A stretch of 64,000 nt of DNA, from positions 280,001 through 344,000 of the forward strand of contig JAUJYZ010001308.1 of the NCBI GenBank assembly GCA_033675265.1, given 5' to 3'. Both the position numbers and the translations under genes were made by a program. This stretch comes from Actinostola sp. cb2023. Taxonomy: Eukaryota > Cnidaria > Anthozoa > Actiniaria > Actinostolidae. Of the stretch, positions 20,630-31,925 are shown in pieces (position 1 is the stretch's first letter; each line of letters opens with the position of its first letter). Under the pieces are notes generated by a model. It was not told where the DNA came from, did no database searches, and worked only from the letters and a program-made list of their open reading frames with translations.

Positions 20630-21067
20630 GGTGGGGAGGGGAGGGGGGGTACTCTGGGAATTTTCGGGTAGGGTGTGCCGCGGACAACTCAAAACTCTGA
20701 CCCTATTCCAGACCTAAAAATGAGATTTTCCATACCCTTTATTCCCAGACCCAACCTAAAAACGAAATTTTAAGTCCGTTTCAGTAAACGTTGTTTCTGC
20801 GGCTGTTTTATTTGGTGAACTCAGTAAGTTGAAACAAATTATGATAATGAACGCTGGTGTAGTTGGGCGAGTTGCGTTATTGTGAAAACCATACCCTATC
20901 CCAGACCAAAACGGGAACCCTATCCCAGACAAAACGTGCAAAAACGATACTCTATCCCAGACCTAAGGAGCTCAAAAACCATACCCTATCCCGCGGCACA
21001 TACCCGTATAGCATATATAGGAGAGTACCCCCCCCCCCCCCGGGGGGGGGGGGGGGGGGGGGGGGGG
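20630..21067. repeat. Inverted-repeat element with C/G tracts (right copy)
   Basis: Mirror of 13638-14098 with shorter C/G runs at its inner end; the TCTGGGATAGGG phrase is here as CCCTATCCCAGA, four to five times. Confidence 0.5.
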
Positions 21068-21374
21068 TCACTGGTCACTTAGTGGTCACATCACGGTTTC
21101 TGCTACGTACGTACAACGTTACGTAAACTGCTATCCGCGCCTTTAATATAAGTCCTGGGCTTATACGTCGAGTTCGTAAGGGTTTTTGGGTGGGCTTATA
21201 TCCGGGGTGAGCTTATAACCGGAATAAAATATAAAAAAAGCTGATAAGATAAGTTGAGATGGCATAGCAGTATCAAAATACGTTTTCAATCTACTGGTCT
21301 TTACTTAAAATCATGATAATTTCAATATTTGAAACAAAATTCATAACTGTAAATTCATGATTCCGCAATCTGTC

Positions 21375-22227
21375 TAGCCTGAATATCAGCCGTCTCCTCT
21401 GGGTCAAAAATTTCCCCGAGTGAGACGTCTGAACCCCGAAGTCGATAATCGTGTCCAGTGACGTCATCTAGTAATTTATGTAAATGTTAGAATGCTTGAC
21501 TTTGAATTGACTATTTGTGCAAGAAATTGTTAGAAATAAAGACAGACCGGTATTAGGACAAAGTTATGTTTGTAAATCTTGTCGATAGCTAGTAGTGAAA
21601 CACCTTAGAATATACGAAAATTATCGAGTCAAGACAAGATCGTATCAGTCGTACGTATCGCCAAATTAATCCATGTTCAAATATCAACGCCAAACTGAAA
21701 GACAATATATGCGAAGGACAGTCTAGTAGACTCCGTAGAAGAAGCGGGAAAGAAAGACAACTTTATAGCAGCCCTTCGTCTTCAGTTGGTAGTACTGACA
21801 AGTACAATTTCAAGACGTACAAATACTTAAGCTTACATGTAGTTTATATTTCTAAAAGGGATAGTTCGCTCAGTTCGCTGCAGGCGTGGAACCATTTCAA
21901 AGATAAGCGACTTTCCGTAGCAAGTCGGAAGGTTAACATAGATATTCTTCCTGTTAATAAATTCATAAATAGCTTTTTCTTGCTGTGGATACAGCCCTGT
22001 TATTCCAACCAAGGAACTTACGTTTCGAACGGCGGTTTGGAAATAAAAACACACCCGCCATCTTGAAAACCTCACGAATTTGTATAAATTATCGTGTGAG
22101 CCAATCAGAACACACTACCCGGAACCGGCGTAGTGTGACGTCACTGGACACGATTATCGACTTCGGGGTTCAGACGTCTCACTCGGGGAAATTTTTGACC
22201 CAGAGGAGACGGCTGATATTCAGGCTA
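21375..22227. mobile_element. MULE-like DNA element with RecQ-like helicase exon (right copy)
   Basis: Mirror of 12481-13330, bounded by the 9-bp duplication CAATCTGTC (21366-21374 and 22228-22236). On the minus strand (22075-21833) the helicase segment stays open for 80 codons, because two extra T relative to the left copy join the upstream codons to the LYPQQEKAIYEF part; it ends after PFRNINYM. The homopolymer difference shows that the copies have drifted since duplication. Confidence 0.75.
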
Positions 22228-22365
22228 CAATCTGTCCTAATTTTCAATTTAAAGTTATAATACGGTGTTCTGTGAAAAGGCTCGACCACATGGAATGACT
22301 ACACTGACTCCATCGACCACGTAAATCTCTCATCAACGAAAGTCATTATTCCCCGAAATTTGTTC

Positions 22366-22436
22366 TAGACTGAACATGGAATGAGTCACACCGACTATAT
22401 GAATGATACAGAAAAGTGTTCTTATGCCAAAGACTT
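22366..22436 (+). repeat. Antisense copy of methyltransferase coding sequence (right arm)
   Basis: Mirror of 12276-12346; antisense to codons within 22710-23924 and placed in that gene's 3' flank. Confidence 0.8.
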
Positions 22437-22709
22437 CCTGTGACTTCTTGCCTTCGTATCTGTCTACCGATACAGAACGGCCACTCATTGTGTAAACATT
22501 ACGTAATGTCTCATACTGGTTGTATAATTAGGGTTTTGTAACCCGCCGTTATGTGATAATACATGACTCAGTGTGTGACTTTATAAAAGAAAACTCAATA
22601 TAAACTTAGAACAATTAAGGATTGGATACACAACTCAGTGAATTGAACAAAATGTCAATCTCATCAAATGTGAAAACTGTCATACTAAAGGCTTTAACTA
22701 GAAATAAAA

Positions 22710-23924
22710 CTAACAAAGAGTTGGGTTGCATGAAAGCTCAAACACTTTGCAACCCCCTTCAAAGGTATCGTAAACTTGGGTGACTTCGTAGCCTGTCTTG
22801 CTACCAATTTCTTTGAGATCCGCAACCCATTCGCTCTTGCTTAACTTGCCGAGGCCGCTGATGCTCAGCATATGCACGGAGAGAGATCCAACCTGTACGC
22901 CATTGATTCCAACGTTGTGTTCCGTGTCTCCAGCGTCGGGAGAACAGTTATCAATGATAAGAATCCTGCCACCTTCTTTGGGGAAAAGGCTGCGGCAGTG
23001 GCGAAAGATCTCGATCACCTTGCCGTGGTCAAAGATTAACATAGAAATCACACTCTTAAACATCACAGTATCAACTTGCAGTTGGAGGTCCCTGGAGAAC
23101 GGCTTGGTGAAATCGTGCTTCATGAATTCAATGCGATGTTCTGGAATTCCAAGGTTTTGGATGTTCTGTTGAGCTTCGTCGATCACGTCAGGTAAGTCAA
23201 CAACATATCCTTGGATGTGTTCGCAGCCTGGTAGCTGCAAGACCGTTGCTAGAAAGTAGCCTGAACATCCACCCATGTCCACCAATCTGTTACATGTTGA
23301 CCAGGGAAAAGCCTTGTACACGTTATTGACTCCTTGAACATCGGGAAGAAGGTCTAGGTATGAAGAGTACGCCATTGCATTTTGATAATTATCGGCCATT
23401 TCCTTCCTGCGCTCGTGACTTCCAATCAGATGTTCCGAGGAGCCTTTAAACATATTTTCTTTGGCATAAGAACACTTTTCTGTATCATTCATATAGTCAG
23501 TGTGACTCATTCCATGTTCTAGAACAAAGGCATGTTGACCATTTCTCACACATTCTGCCATATATCTCATCGCAGAGAAATGTTCTTCGCTGCAAAAGTA
23601 CTCTACGAGATGTCCCAGACTTGGTCCCTTGTCTCGTCTCAACAGTTCCATGGCTTGGTTCTTGGCAAAATACTTGTTCTCTAGTTCCTTGCCGATTCCC
23701 CACTGAGCGAGTACTCTCATGATAGGGTATAGTTGCTTGCTTGATGTGCAGCCTGACTTCGTGGCGATGTCTTCAATGCTGAGAGAAGATTCTTCACTGG
23801 TGCAAAGTAGATCAGGAATCTTGAGTCCAACGACAAGACCCAGACAACGGTTCTGCCACATTCCATGTAACATAGAAAGTATGATACTCTGCTCAGAACT
23901 AATGGCAGTTGCTTTAGCTTCCAT
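22710..23924 (-). CDS. SAM-dependent O-methyltransferase (caffeate/ASMT-type), right copy
   Basis: The predicted 404-residue protein is identical to that of 10788-12002, including the LVDMGGCSGYF SAM motif, the VVDLPDVI strand and the atypical ISMLIFDH segment where family members usually have the catalytic His-Asp. The gene points towards the palindrome centre, so the two copies converge. Its 3' flank differs from the left copy by a 4-base indel, while no amino-acid change is present. This suggests a very recent duplication or continuing gene conversion between arms. It is flanked by the same two transposons in mirror order. Confidence 0.85.
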   Translation of the reverse strand: MEAKATAISSEQSIILSMLHGMWQNRCLGLVVGLKIPDLLCTSEESSLSIEDIATKSGCTSSKQLYPIMRVLAQWGIGKELENKYFAKNQAMELLRRDKGPSLGHLVEYFCSEEHFSAMRYMAECVRNGQHAFVLEHGMSHTDYMNDTEKCSYAKENMFKGSSEHLIGSHERRKEMADNYQNAMAYSSYLDLLPDVQGVNNVYKAFPWSTCNRLVDMGGCSGYFLATVLQLPGCEHIQGYVVDLPDVIDEAQQNIQNLGIPEHRIEFMKHDFTKPFSRDLQLQVDTVMFKSVISMLIFDHGKVIEIFRHCRSLFPKEGGRILIIDNCSPDAGDTEHNVGINGVQVGSLSVHMLSISGLGKLSKSEWVADLKEIGSKTGYEVTQVYDTFEGGCKVFELSCNPTLC

Positions 23925-24046
23925 CTCTACAGTGGTAATGGCTAGGTAGCATGACGAACTTAGTGGTCTGCTGAATTCGTGGCACCCTGCCGATGTTCTG
24001 CGAATTCGTAGCTCATGACCTTGAAAATCGTGTTCCGGTATGTATC

Positions 24047-24728
24047 CATGCTCGAGGATCCAGCGGTTTTTGTCCGCGCTCCGAAGTCACCGGCCGAAAC
24101 AACCCGCTGGATAAATTACCTACTAGTACGAGTTCTGGGGCGTGATACGCTCTCAAACGGATTTAGTATAGCTCGCATTTCAGACCCTAAAGAAATGTCA
24201 AAAATGAAGTGACAACTGAAGTCCAGATTGTTCATAATGATATATACGCTGAAAACTCCGTATTCCGTACTCGTGGTGCGTATTCTTTCAGTTGGCGGTA
24301 CTTGTAGCTTCAAATTGTTTCTGGCCTCCCAATTCAAACAACACATTTACCAGCGCTAAGGATCGGATATCACAAGCAAAATATCAAGCTTTTGCCATAT
24401 CCTGTCGGTAGCTGTGCAAATACATATCATTCCCCTTTTTTTTTAACGATAATTAAACGCTTCGAGAACCATGAAGGTCCATGAACGGAAATCGATCCCG
24501 AGGAAAAACTAAATGCATTTCTTTAAAACATCCGTCAACATGGACGCTATCTTTGAAAATTATGGTCGAGTTTTGATTGGCCCTCTTTTTTATCCTCAAA
24601 AAGAGGGCCAATCAAAATCAAGATTCGTATCACGCCACAGAACTCGTAATAGCAGGTAATTTATCCAGCGGGTTGTTTCGGCCAGTGACTTCGGAGCGCG
24701 GACAAAAACCGCTGGATCCTCGAGCATG
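24047..24728. mobile_element. DNA element with 9-bp TSD and RecQ-like helicase remnant (right copy)
   Basis: Mirror of 9984-10665, with perfect 9-bp duplication GTATGTATC at 24038-24046 and 24729-24737. At least one substitution separates it from the left copy (in the stretch near 24550). Confidence 0.75.
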
Positions 24729-25022
24729 GTATGTATCATGTTCCCACCGTAGTAGTAGGAGAATGAGAGTTCTGGTATTATTCTTGGATCAGCATTTAGC
24801 AATTGACAGCGCCAGGCTATTGTTTAACACGTGTAAATCCATGAAAGCTGTATTGTGTTTGAAAGAGGTTTATTTTCTATTATCCATATTCCCCATTTCA
24901 AATGATATTTCTCTACATTAGTATCTTATTTCTTCCTTTCACGAAATACATTATGTGACATCATACAGAACAATAGTGAATGGTCACCTGAATGTTTCGA
25001 CAGATTTATAACATGTATGACA

Positions 25023-25037
25023 ACTTATATAAAAGCT
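25023..25037 (+). promoter_or_regulatory. TATA-like promoter of the integrase transcript (right copy)
   Basis: ACTTATATAAAAGC, about 55 bases before the MGCGC start at 25092. Confidence 0.4.
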
Positions 25038-25091
25038 ATGGTTTTGCACGTGTGAAATTAGTCATAGTGCTTGATTTCAAGATATAAAGAC

Positions 25092-25319
25092 ATGGGTTGT
25101 GGGTGTTTGAGTTCTGTTCCAAACTTCTCCTTTAAGGATATATTTCGAAGAGTTCGAGTAGTACTAGCGTGTTGTGAAGGAAAAGTTATCATTCAGAATT
25201 CACAGATAGATGGTGGAGAAACTAAAAAAACTCTTAACAAGTCTGTACTACGACCTAAACCAAGGAAGAAGCCTCGGCGGTGTTGCTGCTTTACTTCGTG
25301 TTGCCAAGAAGAAAAATAA
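25092..25319 (+). CDS. Small MGCGC protein of the Polinton block (right copy)
   Basis: A 75-residue frame with the same MGCGCLSSVPNFSFKDIF start as the left copy and one lysine fewer in the KK run. It overlaps the integrase start at 25210 in another frame. Function unknown; it may be only a leader. Confidence 0.35.
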   Translation: MGCGCLSSVPNFSFKDIFRRVRVVLACCEGKVIIQNSQIDGGETKKTLNKSVLRPKPRKKPRRCCCFTSCCQEEK

Positions 25320-26249
25320 GAAAATAACAAGAAACCAAGTAGAACAATGGCTTAGATCTCAAAGAACTTATACTCTGCACAGACCAGCGAGGAAGAAATT
25401 TCCTAGAAATAAAGTGATTGTCGGTTCAAAAGATCAACTATGGCAAATGGACTTAGTTGATGTGCAGTCAATCAAAAAATACAACGGTGGATTCAAGTAT
25501 ATTCTGACAGTAATTGATATATAAGACTGGATCTTCGCTAGTAGAAGCGTTTAAGACAATACTTGAAATCAGATCGAAAACCACTTAAAGTTCAGACTGA
25601 TCAGGGTACAGAATTTACCAATCGATTGTTTCAATCATATCTGAAAGAACAGAATATAGGCTTTTTTCACACGTTTAATGAAACGAAAGCTTGTGTGGTG
25701 GAGCGATTTAATAGAACTCTCAAAAATAAAATGTGGAAGTACTTTACATGGAAAAACACTTTGAAGTATGTAGATGTTCTACCTGAACTTATGAACTCGT
25801 ATAACAATACTTATCATCGATCAATTAAAACAAAACCAAGCCTCGTGAACAAAAGCAACGAGAAGGAAGTTTGGTATACTCTATATGAAAAAGAACCGCC
25901 TCGTAAGGGTTATAAATTTCAAATCGGGGATTATGTTCGAATATCAAAATCAAAACGATTATTTGATAAAGGTTATCTACAATCATGGAATGAGGAGATT
26001 TTCACCGTATCAAAACGATTACCAAGAAACCCCCGAGTATATAAATTGAAAGAATATTACGGTGATGAGTTGGAGGGGACTTTTTATGAAAATGAGTTAC
26101 AGAGGGTGGTGAAGAGTGATGATACATATAGAGTAGAAAAAATATTGAAAAAACGCAAACGTGGTAAAAAGATGGAATATTTTGTGAAATGGTTAGGATA
26201 CCCTAATAAGTACAACAGCTGGGTCTTACAAAGTGAAATTGAAAAATGA
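25210..26249 (+). pseudogene. Polinton chromodomain integrase (right copy), disrupted
   Basis: It carries the same two-frame structure and the same core deletion after ILTVIDI as 8460-9502. The residues around the three catalytic positions (WQMDLVDV, QTDQGTEF, CVVERFNRTLK) and the C-terminal chromodomain are present. The downstream frame of 228 codons is identical in protein to the left copy. AATAAA follows at 26284. It cannot encode a continuous integrase. Confidence 0.85.
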
Positions 26250-26356
26250 TTGTTATAGAAATGTAATCAACCGTGGTGAATTGAATAAAGTATAATAAGC
26301 AGTGATTTGTGTAGTGTGGTTTATTTCTACTTTACCTCACAATGGGAACATAACGT

Positions 26357-27096
26357 CAGTTTTATCTGACACTCCCGAGTAACAGCTCACTATTAGTCTA
26401 CCCTGATAACACTCTAACTGATTTTAAAGTCAAACTACCAGAGCATGTGAATTTAATTGGGACTTGGGATGTAGGACTTGCTTCTATTACTTTTCCTCAC
26501 ACATGGTTTAACATTAGAAATAAAAATCGGAGGTTCTTCTACGACGATGGTAATGACGTGTGGACAGTCGGATTGATTCCAGTAGGATATTACACATCTG
26601 TGACAGATGTGATTACCGCTCTAACGACTGAGATAACGAAGGATGGTGCAACGGGTATTTCCTTCAAGTTCGATAATCTATCACAGAAAGTCACGATAAC
26701 ACTAGAAACAGGGAAGAAGCTTAGTTTTGAAAACGACTTGGGAGTGATTTTGGGGTTTGGCAGCAACATCATCATAACCAAGACAATCACAGCACCCTTT
26801 GTAAGTGATCTGAATATTAGCCTTCAATCTCTCTATATCTACCTGAATATAGTAGATAGTCAAATGTGGGTGACGTTCGAGCCCCTCTGCTACGCATTGT
26901 CTCAGCACAAGGCAAAGACGGTGAAATAGTAACCATCAACTACGACAATCCTCAATATGTCCCAATAGCCATGAAAGAATTTGAGACTGTGGAAGTCCTT
27001 ATAACAGACGACACTGGTAGAAAAATACTATTTGAACGTGGGCGTGTAGTGATAACGTTAAGCTTTCGACTTCGTCAATCACCCTATTTCAATTAA
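26357..27096 (+). pseudogene. Polinton penton-like capsid protein (right copy), one frame break
   Basis: Here the N-terminal and middle parts are in one frame (NLIGTWDVGL through YIYLNIVDSQ), unlike the left copy where two extra T break it. The frame change before VGDVRAPLLR (near 26865) is shared by both arms. This gives an order of events: first the shared break, then the palindrome, then the private left break. Confidence 0.75.
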
Positions 27097-27099
27097 AGA

Positions 27100-27631
27100 A
27101 TGCCAAAGATTAGCAATCAGCAAGGTGGACATTTTCCAGTGTTTCACGGTGGACGATTTCAAAGAGGGTACGGCTTAGGGTCCTTTTTCAAATCTCTCGC
27201 TCGATCAGCAATGCCGCTCATGCAAAGAGGTGCAAAAACGATTGGAAAAAACAGCTCTGACCACAGGAATGAATATAGCACGAGATGTTATGGCTGGTAA
27301 TAAGCTGGGAGAATCTGCAAAAACTCAACTGAAAGCAGCAGCAGGTCAACTGAAAAGGAAAGCACTCACTCAAATAAACTCGCAAACAGGGAGTGGAAGC
27401 AAACGTAGAAAGAAAACCCCCATAAAAAGGAAATCTTTTAAAAATCAACTCACTTCAACAAAGACAGGCAAAGGGAAAAGAGCTAAACTAAGTGAAGGAC
27501 ATGAGGAACCCCGTACCATTCTTTTTGGTCCCATCAGGGTAGGTAGTTGCGGTGGTAGAGGTGTATATTGGCTTATAATCAGTTTGATCATACATGTAGC
27601 TATCAACATGCGTACAGTAACTCCTTTCTGA
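27100..27631 (+). pseudogene. Polinton basic capsid-associated protein (right copy), frameshifted
   Basis: Same gene as 7077-7607, but the A-run after GAKTIGK has one extra A (near 27250), splitting it into two overlapping frames. The downstream basic region with KRRKKTPIKRK is otherwise preserved. Confidence 0.7.
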
Positions 27632-27990
27632 CGATGAAGCTGTACTGTCAATTCTTAATGGCATAATTATTTATATAGACATGTAATTAGTTATTGGCGC
27701 CAGAATCAAAACTTTACTTGTTCATTCCTTCGCATCTCGCCGATGCCGACGCCGAGACATGTTGTATCGTGTAGTCTAGTCACTCAGTTCTTTATGGAAA
27801 TGTCTATTAGTACGCGCTAAACTCAGACTTGTGTGGCACATGGAACCAAGATTGTTCGCTAGAACCACGTTTTGTCACAGCATGAGAAGTCCAACAATAG
27901 GCGTATTGACTGATGAGGTACATGTTCGCAGCACCTACAACACCTATCGTGACCACAAATATGTAGTTTGCGACGAAAAACCAAAATGAC
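27632..27990. other. Unassigned Polinton-flank sequence (right copy)
   Basis: Mirror of 6708-7076. It lacks the GCGACGAACTGAGTTCGTCGC palindrome seen there. Confidence 0.4.
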
Positions 27991-29245
27991 CGGACCGGGC
28001 GATTTTATATTTTACGCCCACTTCAAGATGGCGGATATTTCCGAGATGGCCTGGAATCTACTAATATGAGCAGCTGAACTTCCGGTGAATCGTATTATTT
28101 GCACATAGAGTTCAGTATTCTTGTCATTTTCTTTGTTTTCTTCGATAAATGTTGAAGGTTATACATATTTGGAGGAGAAATCGTATGTATTTATTGTCTG
28201 AAATAAAACGATCCATTGTGATAAAGTTGGAGCTTTATTTTCGACTCTCATTTGCTACCGTATTCGTACGCGAGTAGAATTTTAAATGCCAATGCGAAGT
28301 CATAAAAGCGGTAAGTATTGTAAGACAACTAAACATCAAGACAGCGGCATAAGATAAAACACGCTTTATCGTGGAAAAATTCGACTCCTGATACGAATAA
28401 CAAATGAGATTCGGCGTACGGCAGTCTGATGTGTCACGCCAGAATTAAATTTATTCAGTCTCGTATACTGTGCCCAGCGTAAACCAAAACTTGGCATCGA
28501 AATGTATCAAGCTGTTCTGAATCGCTTTGTACGTCTTAACAAAGACAGGATAGTTTGGATTCAATACGTTTCATAAACTTTTCATAAAATCATAGAAATA
28601 ATCGACTCAACGGTACGAATAACAAAATCAGAGTCGGCGTACGGTTACCGTACGAATAGCCACTCCATATTTTCATTTACTTACTGGCTATCCAACGGAT
28701 TGTTCCCCTCAAAACACTTTTAAAAAGATCCAGCTTTATTTGAAAGTTTCTACTCATCGATCACTGCGGTAAAACGCTTGCTTTTTAGTGGGCGTAAAGT
28801 GTGAGCTCACTTCGCATTTAACGCCGCCCACTAAAAAGCAAGCGTTTTACCGCAGTGATCGATGTGGAGAAACTTTCACATAAAGCTGGATCTTCTTTAA
28901 AGTGTTTTGAGGATCAATCCGTTAGATAGCCACGCAGTAAGGGGTAGACCATTAGATTATTGATGGGGGGGTTGCATGAATTTTGGCTGCTCGATTTTTT
29001 TTTCTTTGCTCCTAGCTCTACACGTTATTTTTTTCAAGGACCTTGACCTTGCACGATATTTTTTTTCCTCAAGTTTATAAATTTATAAGTTTACCTTACA
29101 AAAATTTCGCATTAACATAGAATTTATAGTGCCGTCTTATGGCCAATAACTGAATAATAATTATGTTCAATCAAGAAAATATTTAATACTTACTATTGTT
29201 ACTGTTTCTAAAAGGAAACTAAGATTCCTTTTTAAGATTTATATA

Positions 29246-29517
29246 CAGCCTTTTGCAAAAATTCTGTCGCGACCAAGTATATAAGTATATAAGTATATCA
29301 GTATATCACTATATACCCGTGTGAGTTCCGCATGCCCGAACGCTACCCGTACACGCATTTCAAGATGGTTGACTGTACAAGCGTGGATTGGAGAGTCATG
29401 AATACGATACAATCTACACACAAACGTTATTTTCACATTCATTTGATAGTATAAATCTTCGGGTATATAGTGATATACTGATATACTTGGTCGCGACATA
29501 ATTTTTGCAAAAGGCTG
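29246..29517. mobile_element. 272-bp Tc1/mariner-like MITE
   Basis: Inverted ends beginning CAGCCTTTTGCAAAAATT, flanked by TA on both sides. A second inverted pair (TATCAGTATATCACTATATA) lies inside. Non-coding. Confidence 0.65.
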
Positions 29518-29548
29518 TATATATATTTATATCTATCTATTTTGTATA

Positions 29549-29703
29549 CACCTAATTTCAAAAACGTTGTCCAATAATAATCAAAAAAGCCAAATAGGAT
29601 TTCATTAAAAGACAAAAGAAGTGCACTCAAGCTGAACTGTTTCTTTTGTCTTTTTGAATGAATTTGTATTTGGCTATTTGGACAACGTTTTTGAAATTAG
29701 GTG
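29549..29703. mobile_element. 155-bp TA-flanked MITE
   Basis: Ends CACCTAATTTCAAAAACG and its complement, with TA on both sides, 31 bases from the previous MITE. Non-coding. Confidence 0.65.
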
Positions 29704-31049
29704 TATATTTTATATACACTCGATTGCAGAAAGGTTGTTAAGTAAGAATACATTTATACAACTATCTAATGAGATACAAGTCTAATGACAGAGATACAAA
29801 GTGTGAAACATCACTTATTATCTTCTAATATATCATTAATCATCAATTTTAGATTAGTATCGCATCCAGCAAGGGCAACACAATAGTTTTCAGCACTATT
29901 TTGTGTTGAAACAGTTGTATTTTAGCATGAATAACATTTTGCCGCATCTTATTAGATATTTCAGTATAAATACAAAATGTACTATACAACGTTTCTGCAA
30001 TTGAGTGATTGCAGAAACGTTGTAGTATACATTTGATATATTTCGTAGCAGCCAGAATGGCCAGAATGGCTGTATCTTAAATAATGTAGGAGAGAGTTGA
30101 AAGCAGCCAACTTCTAACGTCCACAAAACTTTAATAAATAGACGTTTCGACCTTCACTCTTCTTAAAAATTCCATAATTCTCCTTCCTTCCCGTGCGCCT
30201 TTGCGCCCCACCTTCCCAGGCGCCTTTGCGCACTTTCCATTTTTTTCCGGTTTCTTTCCGGTCCGGTTTACTTCCCTTTCCACGGTATTAAAGTAACGAC
30301 TAGGAACGAGTCTGGTGTATTATTAAAATCAAATGATCTTTATCGTCTTTTAATATTTATATATTGAAATCGGCTACATTGCTTGCTCGATTTTTTTTTC
30401 CTTCCTTTATGTGTTGCGCGATTTTTTTTTTCCTTAGGAAAGGCTTGCTCGATATTTATTTTGGGATTCGTGCAACCCCCCCATCAATAGTCTAATGGTC
30501 CACCCCTAAGTAGTCTCCCTCGCATCCGTTCTTAGTTCCGTCACGCAACGCGCTCGCAACACCTTCAACATTTATTGCAATTGCAGTTTAGCCAACAAAG
30601 AAATTGCCAAGAATTACTCTATGTGAACTCGAAGAAAATACGAAGACGATTCACCGGAAGTTGGGCTGCTCATATTAGTAGATTCCAGGCCATCTCGGCC
30701 ATATCCGCCATCTTGAAGTGGGCGTAAAATATAAAATCGCCCGGGCCGGGACTCGAACCCGAGCACTACTCTACATAATTTATGCAAAAAACTAAAAATC
30801 GACCATACACCCAGACTTAAATGCTGAGTCACCGTATGTTACGTATAGGACGAAGACTTCAGCCTCATCCGCGCTATCGGGTAGTACACAATCAGCGAAG
30901 TAGTCAAAGAGGGAGGGAACAGTCGTATCCTAGTCCTAAATGACTGCCCCTTACCACTTCAAGCTATCTGTACTTCCGATTGTTTTCGAGTGTCAATTTA
31001 GTAGTCTATCGTGTAACGCTCATTGTTATGGAAATTTATGGACTACCGT

Positions 31050-31117
31050 AGTCCTCTGGTTTAGTGCTGGGATTTGGAAACCAGTGACCCAGGGTTCGAC
31101 TCTCGGTGCGGGCATCA
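31050..31117 (+). ncRNA. tRNA-like Pol III unit (SINE head or tRNA relic)
   Basis: The A-box-like TGGTTTAGTGCTGG and the B-box GGTTCGACTCT lie 26-30 bases apart and are followed by T-runs (31131-31141), a Pol III terminator arrangement. No complete cloverleaf with a plausible anticodon arm can be drawn, so it is more likely a SINE head or a tRNA pseudogene. Confidence 0.4.
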
Positions 31118-31529
31118 TTATTTGTTTCTGATTTTTTTTCTCTCAAACTTTCTTTTTCTAGTTCTTTCTTTTTCTTTTTTCGTTTTCATTGAAAAAAGTT
31201 TATCAAAGAAGTTCATTTTAGTTGCGAACCCCACGAAAATCTAAGCCCCTGCCATATTAATGAAATAATATATCACTCTTAATAACCGATCAGCAGCCAA
31301 TCTCTCTTTGTCAGCCTCTAGCGTCCAGATCAGTCCCAATTTGCTGAACAAGGTTTATCTAGCTTGTGGACATATTCGAGGGTTTTGTTGATCTAGACAC
31401 GCGGATTTCAAACGTTGAGTTTGCAGCGACTTTATTTATTGGGTGATGTTGGATACGACATTCTTTTGAATGGATAACAATAATCCCCACAGTCAATGCA
31501 AGGAACACAAATGCAAGAATGGGCTATAC

Positions 31530-31925
31530 TGTAGTCCTTTGAAAATCGTCATTTTGGTTCATATGTTTGCACACTTTGCATGGGCTGCAGTCCTTGAAAA
31601 ATTGTCGTTTCGGGCCATTTTTGCGCACTTTGCATGGGCTATTGTCGTTTGAAAATCGTCGTTTTGGGGTATTTTGCATGGGCTATAGTCCTTTCAAAAT
31701 GGTCATTTTGGGCCATTTTTGCACACTTTGCATGGGCGTAGTCCATGGAAAATCGTAATTTTTTCCATTTTTGCGCACTTTGCATGGGCGATAGTCCTTT
31801 GAAAATCGTCATTTTGGGCCATTTTTGCGCATTTTGCATGGCTTATATTCATTTTGTGCCATTTTTGGGCACTTTCCATGGGAAATCGTGAATTTGGGAC
31901 GTTTTTACGCATTTTGCATCAATAT
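31530..31925. repeat. Degenerate ~54-bp minisatellite, copy 1
   Basis: Six to seven units with the core ATCGTCATTTTGGGCCATTT and ACTTTGCATGGGC. Several frames stay open through it, but the unit structure explains them. Confidence 0.85.

Larger units (their letters stand above)
28941..30506. mobile_element. 1.57-kb DNA element with TAA target duplication (Harbinger-like size)
   Basis: The ends are inverted copies of a roughly 36-bp sequence beginning GGGGTRGACCATTAGAYT. TAA flanks both sides (28938-28940 and 30507-30509), and the left-arm homologue CAGTAAGTA near 6404 shows the empty site. Three-base TAA/TTA duplications are typical of PIF/Harbinger elements. No transposase frame is present. 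It carries smaller inverted-repeat elements (29246-29517, 29549-29703) and a hairpin at 29973-30035. Poly-T-rich phrases such as TTGCTCGATTTTTTTTTC are found near both ends. Confidence 0.75.
18943..30743. repeat. Right arm of the giant palindrome (about 10.2 kb plus a 1.57-kb insertion)
   Basis: Reverse complement of 5423-15751. It begins CTAAGCTTTTTACACAC, the complement of the left arm's inner end. It contains, from inside out, the methyltransferase, the two 9-bp-TSD elements, the Polinton integrase/penton/pX block and a foldback element. The last of these is interrupted by an element at 28941-30506. Outside 30743 the flank differs from the flank of the left arm. Confidence 0.9.
27999..30743. 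mobile_element. Foldback element (right copy), interrupted by a younger insertion
   Basis: The first part (27999-28937) matches the 5423-6699 hairpin element, including the central TTTTTAGTGGGCGTAAAGTG region. The closing inverted end resumes at about 30560-30743, after the element at 28941-30506 and about 50 bases of unrelated sequence. Compared with the left copy about 110 bases of the second arm are missing. The outer end reads ATAAAATCGCCCGG and then passes into tRNA-like repeat DNA. Confidence 0.65.

Noticed and set aside
5423..30743. Palindrome as a plain hairpin sequencing or assembly artefact
   Set aside because: There are arm-specific indels and an arm-specific 1.57-kb insertion with TSD, and the outer flanks differ; still to be confirmed by spanning reads.
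31050..31117. Functional tRNA gene
   Set aside because: A and B boxes are present but a full cloverleaf with an anticodon arm could not be drawn; annotated as tRNA-like only.
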